Shown piece after piece: positions 1 to 49,039 of a DNA stretch of 64,000 nt. Source of the stretch: Oncomelania hupensis (Eukaryota > Mollusca > Gastropoda > Littorinimorpha > Pomatiopsidae); assembly GCA_036898135.1 (NCBI GenBank), contig CM072523.1:43831011-43895010 (forward strand), read 5' to 3'. Numbering within the stretch: the first letter of the stretch is position 1; each line of letters begins with the position of its first letter. Both the position numbers and the translations under genes were made by a program. The notes under the pieces were generated by a model. It was not told where the DNA came from. It searched no databases and saw nothing but the letters and a program-made list of their open reading frames with translations.

Positions 1-41
1 AATTGAAACTTTTCTTCCCCTTATACTGCAGCATAGCATAC

Positions 42-5281
<5,240 letters not shown>

Positions 5282-5385
5282 CTGAAAAAAAACAAAAAAA
5301 AACAAAGTACATTATGTCTCTCATGATCATAAAATGATGATGCCATTGGTGATAAAAATTATGATGATTTCATATACTTGTAGTT

Positions 5386-6086
5386 TAATTGATTGATTTA
5401 TTGTTGCTTTAGGTCCAGCGGACTCTTCCGAGCCAAATCAGGACCGGACAACCCCCGATCCGCATAAAAGATCTGCTGAAACAACCCCAGTGGAAAAATT
5501 GAATGCCCTCCACCGGCTAGTCACTTTACAATAAAGACATCCCACGCGGGGGACGGCTGAGGGTTGACCTCAACTACGCGAACCCCCGGTTACAAAAACA
5601 AAATAGAATACAAACATCATTATAAATCATCAACAAAACACATACATATAAAATGCCTATATTGCTAACTAATACAATCATAGGAAGCCCTAGTGACCAC
5701 CCGGCAGAAAGCGTCCAACACTCCCAAGCTGATCCAACAGACCTCATACACAAACAAGGAGTCTTGTCCAGGAAGAGTTTTCAAGAAAAAAGGTAGGTCA
5801 TTGATCTAGCGAAGAAGAAGATAGTATAGCAGAGTGATAGGACAGAGCAGGAATGGGAAAGAGTAAATGAGGAAGACAGCGACAGTGGGAATTTAAAGCA
5901 CTAAATTTCCATAAAGTGGGGATACTATTTATACTGAAAACCCCCGGCACTCCAACGGGGGTACTGTTGCCGCAGTGAATTTGTCTTGCCTACAAAGGAA
6001 AGACAGGTTTTCAACTGTGGCTTTCACTTTTCCCTTTATAGGTTTGAACAATCTACAGTGGCAAAATTGCTCATGACCCCAAGGGG
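5386..6086 (-). mobile_element. SINE-like 700-bp family, full-length copy 1
   Basis: On the minus strand it begins CCCCTTGGGGTCATGAGCAA and ends with GAGTCCGCTGGACCTAAAGC plus an ATCA-type tail. It is flanked by a 13-bp TSD, TATACTTGTAGTT, at 5373-5385 and 6087-6099. There is no coding capacity and no clear tRNA-type promoter. Confidence 0.88.
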
Positions 6087-6880
6087 TATACTTGTAGTTG
6101 CACTGAGCATTCACAAAAATGCTTGGTACACAAAGTGATGATAATAATAATGGTGGTGGAGAGGTCTACTTCTGCTTTTACTACAACAGGCTTGGTCAAC
6201 TGGTGCACCAGATGAATGCACCAAAACACAAACCAAAGTGATAAGGTGAGGGGTTGAAGTGGTGTGTGTGTGTGTGTGTGTGTGTGAAGGAGTGGTGAGG
6301 GGGTGTAGAGGAATGTAAATGACTAAAGCTGATGTGGCATTTGCAAGCAGTGCTTCATGTTAACCCCTTGCCTGCTAATGACCAGATAAGTCATCATATA
6401 ATAGTGTGACGAAATATGCCAATGACACATTATCTCGTCATCATCACTGTGACGTGTTTTTTTCTCTCAGCAAACGATCAACAAAACAAATACACACCAT
6501 TGGAAAGCTCAGAACATCGGCTGTTTAACATTCATAAGTTAGGTATGATAACCATTTTCATTGGCTGGTGGCAACCCGCCACCTCATCCCACCCCACCCC
6601 ACCCCACCCACAGGCCCGCTAAAACTCACATCCATACATCAAATTTACAACAAATACAATGAGGTTGCCACCCTCTCTCTTTCTCACTAGCTCTTTTTTG
6701 TACTAAAAATAAATAAATAAATAAATATTTGTTTAAAAAGAAGCAAAAATAAGTGTTATTTAATCATCTTTTTCCAAATAGCATCATTCGTAAATTACCT
6801 TTCATAAAATTAATGTATAAGTGTTACCCAGTGATTTCTAATACTGTTCAACTATAATTGTTGGCAACTATTTACAATCA

Positions 6881-6881
<1 letters not shown>

Positions 6882-6976
<95 letters not shown>
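6882..6976. repeat. TA microsatellite directly upstream of the LINE
   Basis: About 95 bp of TA with one phase slip. It borders the 5' end of the LINE at 6977, perhaps its insertion site. Confidence 0.95.
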
Positions 6977-6979
<3 letters not shown>

Positions 6980-7087
6980 CCAAGGCGAGCCACACTGTAT
7001 TCGTGGATTTCGGCTGTGGCCAACAGCCTGGAGAGGATTGGGCACCGCCAGGTCTTTTTTTTGCCCAAGACACACTACATGATGACA

Positions 7088-8401
7088 CAATCCACTAATT
7101 CCATACCGGATAGGTCGTCACCCGGCTCAAGGACCGCGCCTTCCATTGGCCACCAGGACGGAGGTGTCAAGTATGCTACTGATGGACAATTTAGCAAAAT
7201 CCGCACGAGAAACAACATCGTCATAGGAACCTGGAATGTCAGGACCCTAACTGCGGAAGGAAAATTAGAAGAACTGGCCCACGAGATGGACCACTATCGA
7301 TGGAACATTCTAGGCATCAGCGAATTGCGCTGGAAAGGCCTAGGTGAAACAACGACCGACAAAGGCCACAAGCTGTATTTCAGCGGTAGAGATGACAGGC
7401 ACGAACACGGCGTTGGATTCTTGGTCCACAAGAACATTCTAGCCACTGTCATGGGTTGCCGCCCAGTCTCCAGTAGACTCATTACCATCCGCCTGGGAGC
7501 AGCCCCTTTCAACATCATCATCCAGGCCTATGCCCCAACATCAGACTATGACGACAGCGAAGTGGAGGATTTTTATGAAAATCTACAGGCGGTCCTTGAC
7601 TAAGTGCCGAAGAAGGACATAGTCATAGTGCAAGGCGACTGGAATGCCAAGGTTGGCCAAGATGCGCACCACAACTGGGGAGACACATGTGGACCCCACT
7701 GCAACAACGAGACACATGACAGGGGTCTGAGACTCTTGGAGTTTGCCAGATACAACAATCTGGTACTGGCAAACACGCTTGGTCTCCACAAATACTCCAG
7801 ACGATGGACATGGCACAGTCCCGGCGGGGAGCATCACAACCAAATAGACTACATCATGGTCAAGAAACGCTTCAGATCAAGCATCAACACTGGCAGGACA
7901 CGCACTTTTCCAGGAGCAGACATCGGAAGTGACCACGATCTCGTGATGATGTCTTTCCGGCTCCACTTGAAGAGAGTAAATACAGCAAAGTGCACTAGAC
8001 TGAAGTTCGACCTGGACAAACTGCAAGACCCGGAGGTGGCAGAACTATTTCAGGCCACAATTGGAGGGAAATTTGCACCACTGCTCATTTTGGGGGCTGG
8101 TGAAGTAGATATCAACACCATGACCACCAGCTTCAACCCAGCTGTGACAGATGCTGCCACTGAGATCCTTGGCAAGCACCGACCAAAGAAGAAGCCGTGG
8201 ATCACACCTGAACTTTTGGATCTGTGTGATAAACGAAGAGAGATAAAAAAGAAAAAGAACACCTCACAGGGAGCTGATGTCTACCGAAAAATCAACAATG
8301 ACATCCGAAAAGGCATGCGCACAGCAAAGGAGAACTGGATAGAAGATCAATGCCAGGAAATAGAGAACAGTCTGAACAAGAACAACAGAAAGAAGGCCTA
8401 A
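7088..8401 (+). pseudogene. LINE endonuclease region (broken)
   Basis: Motifs of an exonuclease-endonuclease-phosphatase fold are in order: GTWNVRTL, ISELRWKG, the tyrosine region IIIQAYAPTSDYDD, QGDWNAKVG, and the final GSDHDLVMM with its catalytic Asp-His. An in-frame TAA at 7601-7603 splits the domain between the Tyr region and GDWNAKVG. The frame ends at TAA 8399-8401, after which the reading frame shifts for the next region. The linker contains PKKKPWITPELLDL, typical of these LINEs. Confidence 0.88.
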
Positions 8402-8405
8402 GACT

Positions 8406-10090
8406 GTGAAGCGGCTGACAAGTGTCAAACAGCCCAAAGTCTCCACGATCCAAAGCAAGTCTGGCATATGCCTTACAGAAGAACAAGAAGTCTTGGACAG
8501 ATGGACAGAGTACTGCTCTGACCTTTACAACCATACACCAAATGGAGACTCATCAGTTCTAACATGTCCCAAGAACAGAGAAGAAGAAGAAATCCTCCCA
8601 ATTCTCCAGGAAGAAGTTGAGGCAGCAGTGCAATCGCTAAAGAAAGGGAAGTCAGCGGGAGTGGACAACATACCCGCGGAACTGCTGCAAGCAGGAGGAG
8701 AAGCGATGATTGATGCCCTCACCATTATCTGTAACAAGATCTGGCAGAGTGGGGAGTGGCCTACACCATGGACCCAGTCGCTTGTCATCACTCTTCCCAA
8801 AAAAGGTAACCTTCAGGAGTGTGAAAATTACCGCACCATCAGCCATCCCAGCAAGGTCCTCCTGAAAATAATACTCAACAGGTTGAAACCCCAAGCTGAA
8901 CAAATCATAGCTGAAGAACAAGCAGGATTCAGGGCAGGGCGAAGTACCACAGAACAGATTTTCAACCTCAGAATAATCTGTGAGAAATACCTACAGCACC
9001 AACAACATCTATATCATGTGTTCATAGACTTCAAGAAGGCGTTTGACCGAGTCTGGCATGCAGCTCTATGGGCAACAATGAAAGTGTACAACATCAGCCC
9101 TAAAATTATTGAAGTCATCAAAAGCCTGTATGACAAGGCTACCAGTGCAGTCCTCCACAACAGCGCCATCGGGAACTGGTTCAGAACAACAATCGGTGTG
9201 CGTCAAGGATGCCTACTCTCTCCAACACTCTTCAACATCTTCCTAGAGCGCATCATGTCAGATGCTCTTGCAGATCATGAAGGCACAGTCAGCATAGGGG
9301 GTAGAGCAATCTCCAATCTTCGTTTTGCGGATGACATTGATGGATTGACTGGAGAGGAACAAGAACTTGAACAGCTGGTACAGAGGCTTGACACCACCTC
9401 CAGAGCTTATGGAATGGAAATAAGTGCAGAGAAGACCAAAATGATGACCAACAACACCAATGGCATCAACACGGACATCAAAGTCCAAGGACAATCCCTC
9501 AACACAGTGCATAGCTTCAAATATTTAGGAGCCATTGTATCAGACAATGGGTCCCGACAAGAAGTCCTCTCCAGGATCGCACAAACAACTGCTGCCCTGA
9601 CAAGGTTGAAGCCCATTTGGAAAGACAGGACCATCAGTCTACATTCCAAAGTAAGACTGCTGCGCTCCCTTGCCATCTCCATCTTCCTATATGCTTGCGA
9701 AGCATGGACCCTCACCTCCAACGAAGAATACAAAGCATGGAGATGAGGTGCTACAGAAGACTTCTGGGCATTTCTTATACCCAACACATCACCAACGACG
9801 AAGTCCGACAGACCATCACACAAGCCATTGGAAAACACTATGACCTGCTCACAGTGGTGAAGAAACGGAAACTCCGATGGTATGGCCACGTCACCAGATC
9901 ATGAGGCCTTGCAAAGACTATTCTGCAAGGCACAGTGCAAGGAGGTAGAAGAAGAGGGAGACCGAAAAAGATGTGGGAGGACAACATTCGAGAATGGACT
10001 GGTTTGACATTGAGCGAAGCCATCAGGGCTGCTGAGGACAGAGAAAGATGGAGTATGCTGGTTAAACGATCATCTGTGGTGCCCCTACGA
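8406..10090 (+). pseudogene. LINE reverse transcriptase and C-terminal domain (broken)
   Basis: Reverse-transcriptase motifs in order: KKGKSAGVDNIPAELL, YRTIS, AEEQAGFRAGRSTTEQI, FIDFKKAFDRVWH, GVRQGCLLSPTLFNIFL, LRFADDIDGL (catalytic Asp pair) and FKYLGAIVSD. Compared with the copy at 38125-39655 it has lost 6 bp after RTIS (near 8846) and 7 bp near 9712. The second loss shifts the frame and ends it at 9746. The C-terminal RKLRWYGHVTRS continues in another frame and meets a TGA at 9902 where other copies have TCA. This is an inactive copy. Confidence 0.9.
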
Positions 10091-10511
10091 CCTCCGGGTT
10101 ACGGGACAGGATAGGATAGGATAGGATAGGAGCCAGATTTGCCTGGCAAATAATTTTAACTCAGTGCAATTCCCCCCTGGCAGTTAACGGGTTAAGTATG
10201 TTTACAGTCTCAAAGCTGTTTGCATTTTCATAAACAGACCACAATTTCAAGAATTTGGCAAGGAAATCTTGAACACTGGCATTGCATTATTATTCAAAGG
10301 CAGTGAGAAAGTGTTTCCTTGACCAAGTCAACAAATCTTATGGAAATCCCACAAAGGTGATCGAGGATTTAAAATCAATGAATATGCCCTGTGGGCAATA
10401 GTAGTAAGTAAAACTAAGAACACAATAAAAGTTATTAAATTTGCTAGAACAAGGAATTAAGAAAGGCTCACTGATCTGCAAAGTTCTACTTCTTCTACTC
10501 AGTAAGTAGTA

Positions 10512-11652
10512 CAGTAAAACCTCCGTTTTGAGACCCTCTCTTAAACAACTTCCTCCAACATACGACCGGAAAAAAATTCACCGATGGTTTGTTCTATATA
10601 AACGACCTCTCTTAAACAACTACCTCTAAAACGCGACTTGCGACCTTCAAATAATTAAATTTTACGACCTAGCATCTGAAAAATTCAGATTCCAAAGCAA
10701 TACTATATTTGTGCACTTGAAGAAAACAGTTTCGTTTACAACTTTTAACAGCAGACGATGAATTAAAACAGCATTAAATACTCTAAGGAGCTGACCAGAT
10801 TTGCCCTGAGTAGGGGCCTGTCAGATCTTGCCGACACCATATCTGGTGTTCAAAGTGACATACTAAGAGAACATGCACGGGTGAGGGGATCATGCAAAAA
10901 AACAGAAATAACCGCTTTCTTTAAAAAATCCGCGAACTATTCAATGATTGAATAAAAATAATTACAACAATATTAATGGGGTTATCTTACAAATAGTTAT
11001 AACTCCAAACATGCGCTCAGCCCTTACATACACTTTTAAACAACTGTCTCATACCAACATTGATTTTTTATTTTGTAAATAATGAGGAACAGGAAGATAT
11101 TGACTGTATTGGTTGTGAGACAGAGTTTAATCTATATTTCTGAAAGATGATAGATGTTCCCTTTACTTAATGGTATGTGAAGCACGGTGGCCTAATGGTA
11201 GAGCTTTGGCTTGCGGATCTGAAGGTCCCGGGTTCGAGTCCAGGCCGGGGCATTGTGTTGTGTTCTTGGGAAAGACACTTTACTCCCATTTCCTACTCCT
11301 TCGGATGAGAGTATAAACCGAGGTCTAATCTGTGTCGCATACATTCCATCATAACGGACTTTAAAGATCCTGACGCTCATGCCCTATGTCCTAGACGGGT
11401 GAGTGCCGGTAACAAGAACACACCCAGCATGCACCTTGTGGAATCATTTTCCTCGAATACGGGGTATCCACAGTATTACGAAGAAGAAGAAGATGTGTAC
11501 TTTTTAGTTTTTGTACATGTATGTATTTATTTTACTTAATTAATTTTCTAAATTATGTCTTTCAAAAATGTCCTACCTCCTTTTTAAGACCCCTCCAATT
11601 TAAGACCTCCTTTTAATGGCAATTTAAAGGTCGTAAAACGGAGGTTTTACTG
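10512..11652 (+). mobile_element. pogo/Tigger-like DNA transposon remnant
   Basis: The ends are CAGTAAAACCTCCGTTTTGA and its near complement, TCGTAAAACGGAGGTTTTAC-TG, each bordered by TA. Around 10810-10955 the plus strand encodes a fragment ending KKTEITAFFKKS, the kind of tail seen at the C-terminus of Tigger/jerky-type transposases. Most of the transposase is gone, and a SINE (11187-11480) sits inside. Confidence 0.7.
11187..11480 (+). mobile_element. tRNA-derived SINE, family B, copy 1
   Basis: The tRNA-like head has GGTGGCCTAATGGTAGAGC (A box) and GGGTTCGAGTCC (B box). A body with CTCCTTCGGATGAGAGTATA and CTAGACGGGTGAGTGCCGG follows. The open frame on the opposite strand is the usual artefact of such SINEs. 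Its 3' tail differs from that of the copy at 57641. Confidence 0.85.
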
Positions 11653-11659
11653 TATTAAT

Positions 11660-12269
11660 ACTACATGTACTACGTACTCCTGTAATACTTATAAGTAGTA
11701 CAGTATAACTATAAGTGATAGAAATCCACTATCTCTACTAATCTAGATCTAGATAAAACGAAATAATGACTGACAGTTGTTCATACATGCAAAAGTATAA
11801 CAAACTAGGCAAGGTACATCATAGCTCTTAAAGCACACCTGTTGCAGATGCAATCAGTCCAACGTGTCGACTATTTGCAAACAGGCCGCAATTCTTTCTT
11901 TAACACCCAGCAGTTGCTGTCTCTGCACTCTGACATGCAACCGATTCACCTCCTAAACGGATGTATCAGCACGGAGGTTTGGAACTACATGCGCGCGTTT
12001 TTTGCATTTCAATTTATGTTACCCTAAACTAATTAAAACCTGTATATTGAGCAAGCAAACTATGATGCATTTAAACAGTTTTTGACAATAAAAATGGTAA
12101 AAGCGCATATATTTGAAAATACAATTTTCAGAAGGAATCGATTAATTCGCCAACCACAATATGGCTGCGCCCATCATTCTGACCGCTTATCAAATAGGCC
12201 ACGCAGCATAAAACAGACCGTCAACAGCAAGTGTCAACATATGTGGCTGTTGAAGTTTACAAGTCAGTT
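11660..12269. promoter_or_regulatory. Probable 5' flank/promoter region of the transporter gene, possibly shared with the divergent esterase gene
   Basis: This is low-repeat sequence directly upstream of the ATG at 12270 with no mobile-element signature. No clear TATA box at a sensible distance was seen. The esterase gene runs the opposite way and its 5' leader exon lies somewhere above 5281, so a shared bidirectional promoter here is possible but unproven. Confidence 0.3.
12161..12211 (+). other. Possible 16-codon upstream ORF in the transporter 5' leader
   Basis: ATGGCTGCGCCC opens a 16-codon frame ending in TAA about 60 nt before the proposed start at 12270. It matters only if transcription begins upstream of it, which cannot be seen. 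Both ATGs sit in ATGGC contexts like YY1-type promoter elements, so this stretch may be the core promoter rather than leader. Confidence 0.3.
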
Positions 12270-44578
<32,309 letters not shown>

Positions 44579-45206
44579 TAAAAGCACATTGGCAATGAAA
44601 ATACCTGAGGCACGGTTTGAGTGAAAGAGTTAAGCAGGATTATTAGTGGGGTATTCTGACCACATTTTCACAGGCACGATTTTGGTGCATTGGCAAGACA
44701 GGATTTCAGTGAAGTGCTGGGATTATTTTTGATAGGAGACATGATTTTTTTGTGAGTAGAGTAGGAAGGCAGGACTTTGTTAAAGGCTGACTTTTGTTAA
44801 AGGCCGACTTGTCTATACTATGTATGACCCATAGATCTGATGCATGGAGTGGTGCTAAAGAAGTTGTCTCAGTTCAAAATATGCTGAAATTAGTAGATTT
44901 GTCCCAGGATAGCCCCAGACTTGTTATTGTCTATTATGTAAGTGTGTTGATGAATTCAAATGGTACTGCTAGACTGGAGAGGTAATGGTTTTAGTGAGCA
45001 CATGTGCACATGGACAGCAATTAAAAATTGAATATTAAAATGGTGTAGAGTAATTAATAACTGTCTACATCATAGTATGGAGTGATAACATTTAACAGTA
45101 CTGAGTGAAAGCCATCCAACATTGCACTCTATTGCTTTGTGGTGTTAGTTTATGATTAGGTTAGTACTTTTTGACCTAGCAGCAGCATTCCATAGGCACA
45201 TTATTC
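44579..45206 (+). other. 3' flank of the transporter gene, probable 3' UTR
   Basis: No ORF or repeat is recognised. No AATAAA lies close to the stop; the nearest good matches are near 45849 and 46293, beyond a MITE, so the poly(A) site is undetermined. Confidence 0.35.
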
Positions 45207-45698
45207 CAGGGCTCGACAGCAACTTTTCTTTTTTTTACCTTTCCTGTCGGACAGGTTGTCAAATATTTTACCTGTCCCACAACATTTCCAGCATGTCTGA
45301 ACTTTTCTTACAATTTTGATGAAGAAACACAAAAAGTAAGATTTTCAAGCAAATAGTATTGCAGCATTTTTGTATTGTATCACATTGCTAATTCAAACAC
45401 TTTTGCTTGGTAAAGTCACATAAAGTCAACAAAAAGAAGTGGAAACTAAAAGTTAGCAGCCAGTCCCTGCTTCAGATTTGTTCCCTCACATTTTTGCAAC
45501 ACCTTGGATTGACTACTGTTTCAATATCGCTTGTGAAGTCGTAGTGATCTGTTTTCAGTTTTAAGCTAAGCCAAGATCATTGACTTGACTGACTTTACAG
45601 CTGAAAAATACCTGTCTCTTCGGACAGGTTGGGTAGCGATCCAACTTATCCTGCAGCCGGTTCTACCTGTCCCGGACAGTTGGTGTTGTCGAGCCCTG
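45207..45698. mobile_element. 492-bp CAG...CTG MITE, hAT-like ends
   Basis: CAGGGCTCGACAGCAAC at the left and GTTGTCGAGCCCTG at the right form the inverted ends. TATTC borders both sides (45202-45206, 45699-45703). Short inner repeats of ACCTGTCC/GGACAGGT are present. No coding capacity. Confidence 0.8.
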
Positions 45699-46329
45699 TA
45701 TTCACACACAAAAAATGGGAAGAAGAAGGAAAAAGAAAGGGAAAACATAAGCAACAAACACAAACATGAAGAAGGAATAAGGAATCAAATGAGTTTCAGA
45801 ATGAAGAAGGAGAAATAAGCAAATCAAATGAGATGATAAAGAAGAAAATAAAATGAATACTTGTTACTTATTACTCTTGAAGAAGAGGAGAATAATACTT
45901 GGGGAATGTAGAAAATGATAGTGATGATCGTGATGATGATCATGATTGATGATGATTGATGATGATGATGATGAATACCGTGTAATACTGAGTTAGGGCA
46001 GTAGTTGTTTCAGAGGGCAACTTGAAAGTTGATCACTTTATAGCTGCATTATATTTGTTTTCAATGTCTTGCCTTAATTTATTGTCCAAGCTTTTCTGTG
46101 CAATGATAATAACAGTATTTATGGCTCAAAATTATCCCACGTTGGTATTTGATGTAAAGTACAGAAGTGTAGTATGTATTATTATATTGTCTATATAGAG
46201 GCATCTCGTGATGTTTATATATAAATGCTGACTTCAAGCTTTAATAGAAAATTAACCATAAGTTCACCAGAACTTTAGCTCACAATAACTATAATAAACA
46301 GGCATTAATTTAATGAATAATTATTAATA

Positions 46330-46674
46330 CAGGGGGTCCTCAGGTTACGACGTTGATCCGTTCGTTTGGCGCGTCGTAATTGGGTTACTTTCATCGTAAG
46401 TCGGAACATAAAGAAAAATACCTGTACTGTACGTACAGTGCTATGTACTGTACTGTAACTGTTAATGACATTTAAAAAAGTATTAAAAAGGAGAGAAAAC
46501 AATTCCTTACCACATGAATTAAACTAGCTCCCGTTTGTTTACGTCGCTTACGACGCTAAACCGCGTAAGTAAGACGGAACGACGCGTAATATTATTTAGT
46601 ATATTTTTATTGGGAGGAGCGTCGTAAACATGAAACAACGTAAGTCGAGACCGGCATAGCCCGAGGACTTACTG
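46330..46674. mobile_element. mariner-like MITE, 345 bp, TA target
   Basis: The ends are CAGGGGGTCCTCAGGTTACG and, at the right, CATAGCCCGAGGACTTACTG; TA lies on both sides (46328-46329, 46675-46676). The subterminal GACG/CGTC-rich stretches are inverted copies. Such GTCCTC ends are known in animal mariner MITEs. Confidence 0.85.
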
Positions 46675-47454
46675 TATAAACATTAAATTACTCGAACATG
46701 TATTTTCTGCTGATTTCCTTGGACATTTTCAAATTTAGAAATGTTATATTCTGTATTTATATATACATTTGATTGAAGTCAGAGATTTTGTATACAGTTG
46801 ATTTTGTTGAAATGGAGGCTTACATTTTTTGATGTATAGCTTCACACATATGTTTTTTTTATTAAGCATTAACCACTGGTGATTATACACTATATTGCTA
46901 CATGTTATTTATAGCTTGCTCGTGTGAACATGCGCCTATTTATTATTGTAATGTCATTAACAACTTTTGTCTTGTTTTGGGTTTGGTTTAAGAAATGATG
47001 GTTATGATGTGCATATTTGCATCCCGTTGTGTCTTACATTACTGAACTGTGATCTGTACATTTATTCTCACTCTCAGTGGGAAAAATCCTTCATATTTGA
47101 AAACACTCACTGGACCCTGAAAACAAGAAATCAAATCAAACCATATTTGAAAAATTCTGTTTGAGCATTTTGGCATGACACTATAAAATAGATGATGATG
47201 ATTATTATTATGACATCTGCATGATCCCCATCTTGAGCTGGTTTGTCGTGTAGATGGATTTAGACAGATAATTTGAGATGAGCATTGGAACATTTTTGTG
47301 ATAACTGATATTTTTTACTTAATTTTAATTTAATTAGAATTGGGTTTTTTATACTGCTTGGTCTTATGTGTAGTTGTTGAATTGTGATTATGACGTTATT
47401 ATAACGGCTTTGCCTTTTTTGAATAGTGGACTCAAATGTTGATTATAGTATAAC

Positions 47455-47766
47455 AGCGAGCGTTGTGGCCAAGTGGGCTAAGGCGGGACGAACTTACCTT
47501 GTCCACAAGCCAGAAACCAATGGCGCCTGACAGGTGTGGGTTCGAGCCAGCATCTGGGCATTATGTTTCTCCGAATATTATTTACTTTCGACTCGGGCAA
47601 TGTCTCAGGGGTTTTCTCCGGGTACTCCGGTTTGCTCCCCCAGCAAAAATTTCAAAAATTCACAAATAACGTTAGGTAGGTTGGGTTTGGGCGCGCCACT
47701 GGCTGCGACTACGCCTTCCCCGGGGGAGGCGGCCCAGAAATTCCCGATAGAAAGGGATAATAAACT
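47455..47766 (+). mobile_element. tRNA-derived SINE, family A, plus copy
   Basis: The head is AGCGAGCGTTGTGGCCAAGT, the B box GGTTCGAGCC, the body TTTTCTCCGGGTACTCCGGT, and the 3' end GGCGGCCCAGAAATTCCCGA before an A-rich tail. This is the best preserved of the three copies. Confidence 0.88.
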
Positions 47767-48071
47767 GCAGCAAAAAAAAAATAAAAAAAATAAAATAAAA
47801 TAAAAAAAACTTTGAAAGCATTATGAATGAAAAAAATATTTGTGATATTTTTGTGTTAGGGCCATTGGCCTTGTGACATTGCTAGGAAGCAGTGCCTTTG
47901 GAACTGAGGTGGCGCTCTAGTATAGTGGTTTGGGCACACACGGGAAATGATTTGTTTAACCAACAGTGAGCACCATTACTGACTTGGATGGGAATGGTTT
48001 GTACTTGGATGCAACAACTAGGCGATACAAAACAAAAATGATGAAACTCACGCACAACACATCCCAGTCCT

Positions 48072-48449
48072 CCTTGTTTGTGTTGAGGTCTGTTGGATCA
48101 GCTTGGGAGTGTTGGACGCTTTCTGCCGGGTGGTCACTAGGGCTTCCTATGATGTTATTACTTAGCAATATAGGCATTTTATATGTATATGTTTTGTTGA
48201 TAATTTATAATGATGTTTGTATTCTATTTTGTTTTTGTAACCGGGAGTTCGAGTAGTTGGGGTAAAGCCTCAGCCGTCCCCTGCGTGGGATGTCTTTATT
48301 GTAAAGTGACTGGCCGGTGGAGGGCATTCAATTTTCCCACTAGGGTTGTTTCAGCAGATCTTTTATGCGGATCGGGGGTTGTCCGGTCCTGATTTGGCTC
48401 GGAAGAGTCCGCTGGACCTAAAGCAACAATCAATCAATCAATCAATCAA
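48072..48449 (+). mobile_element. SINE-like 700-bp family, 5'-truncated copy 3
   Basis: ACATCCCAGTCCT flanks it at 48059-48071 and 48450-48462. It starts in the middle of the consensus (CCTTGTTTGTGTTGAGG) and has the complete 3' end with ATCA repeats. Confidence 0.9.
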
Positions 48450-49039
48450 ACATCCCAGTCCTACCAGTTGTGAATGGGTACCTGACTGTGGTTACAACTG
48501 GGTAAGTTAAGACAATGAGGGAGAGGAGATGAGCACTACCGTCATGAAGCTGGCCAGAGAAAAGGAGGTTCTAAAAGCCTCTCTCTCCAATGACCAAAAA
48601 GTTACAGGAACACCTTTACCTCCTTCAGAAGTGAGGAAGGATGCATTGGCCTCACAAATATTTTATAACTTGGTTTTTGCGTGTTTGTTGTTTTGTTTTA
48701 GTTTTTTTCTTCTGTTTTTGTTGTTGCTTTGTTGTTTTTTTCAACACATAAGGTTTGCCTTTTTTTTTTTTTGCCTGTACATTTAGCATGTTTGTTATTA
48801 TTGCTCAATGCTTTTGACTTCTGTATATCTTCGGTGGGTTAATGAACCGATTACATTATTTTTCAGCATTATTTTTCCACTAAACTTATTTGCATTCTGT
48901 CTTACTGCAAATACTACCATTGCGATGTTTAGTTAGCAGTTTTTGAATTGCTCATCTATATAATGGCATGAAAAATCCATATTGTATTTTCATTCTGCAT
49001 CTTAAATCTGTGTAATATTTTTATTAATTTGTGTGATAA

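Larger units (their letters stand above)
6977..10130 (+). mobile_element. RTE-like LINE retrotransposon, nearly complete, with GGATA tail
   Basis: A single coding region runs from an apurinic-type endonuclease (about 7100-7980) through a reverse transcriptase (about 8580-9700) to a C-terminal basic domain (about 9745-10090). The 3' end is GGATA repeated four times (about 10108-10130). Fragments of the same family occur at 25572, 36774, 38125, 40388, 49040, 58404 and 59596. The clade is uncertain; RTE-like is the closest I can defend. It is defective through several lesions described under its parts. Confidence 0.9.
6364..10191. mobile_element. Second TTAA-flanked element, split by a TA microsatellite and a LINE
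   Basis: TTAA at 6360-6363 is followed by CCCCTTGCCTGC, and GGCAGTTAACGGG precedes TTAA at 10192-10195. The ends form an imperfect inverted repeat. Own sequence covers about 6364-6880 and 10131-10191; the rest is the TA run and the RTE-like LINE. A diverged relative lies at 26908-27125. Confidence 0.55.

Noticed and set aside
11187..11260. tRNA gene
   Set aside because: A and B boxes are present but the cloverleaf is poor and the unit continues into a repeated SINE body also found at 57641.
11192..11380. 62-codon minus-strand frame ending in a Trp-Thr-Arg-Thr-Arg motif
   Set aside because: This is the well-known translation artefact of the tRNA-like head of a SINE.
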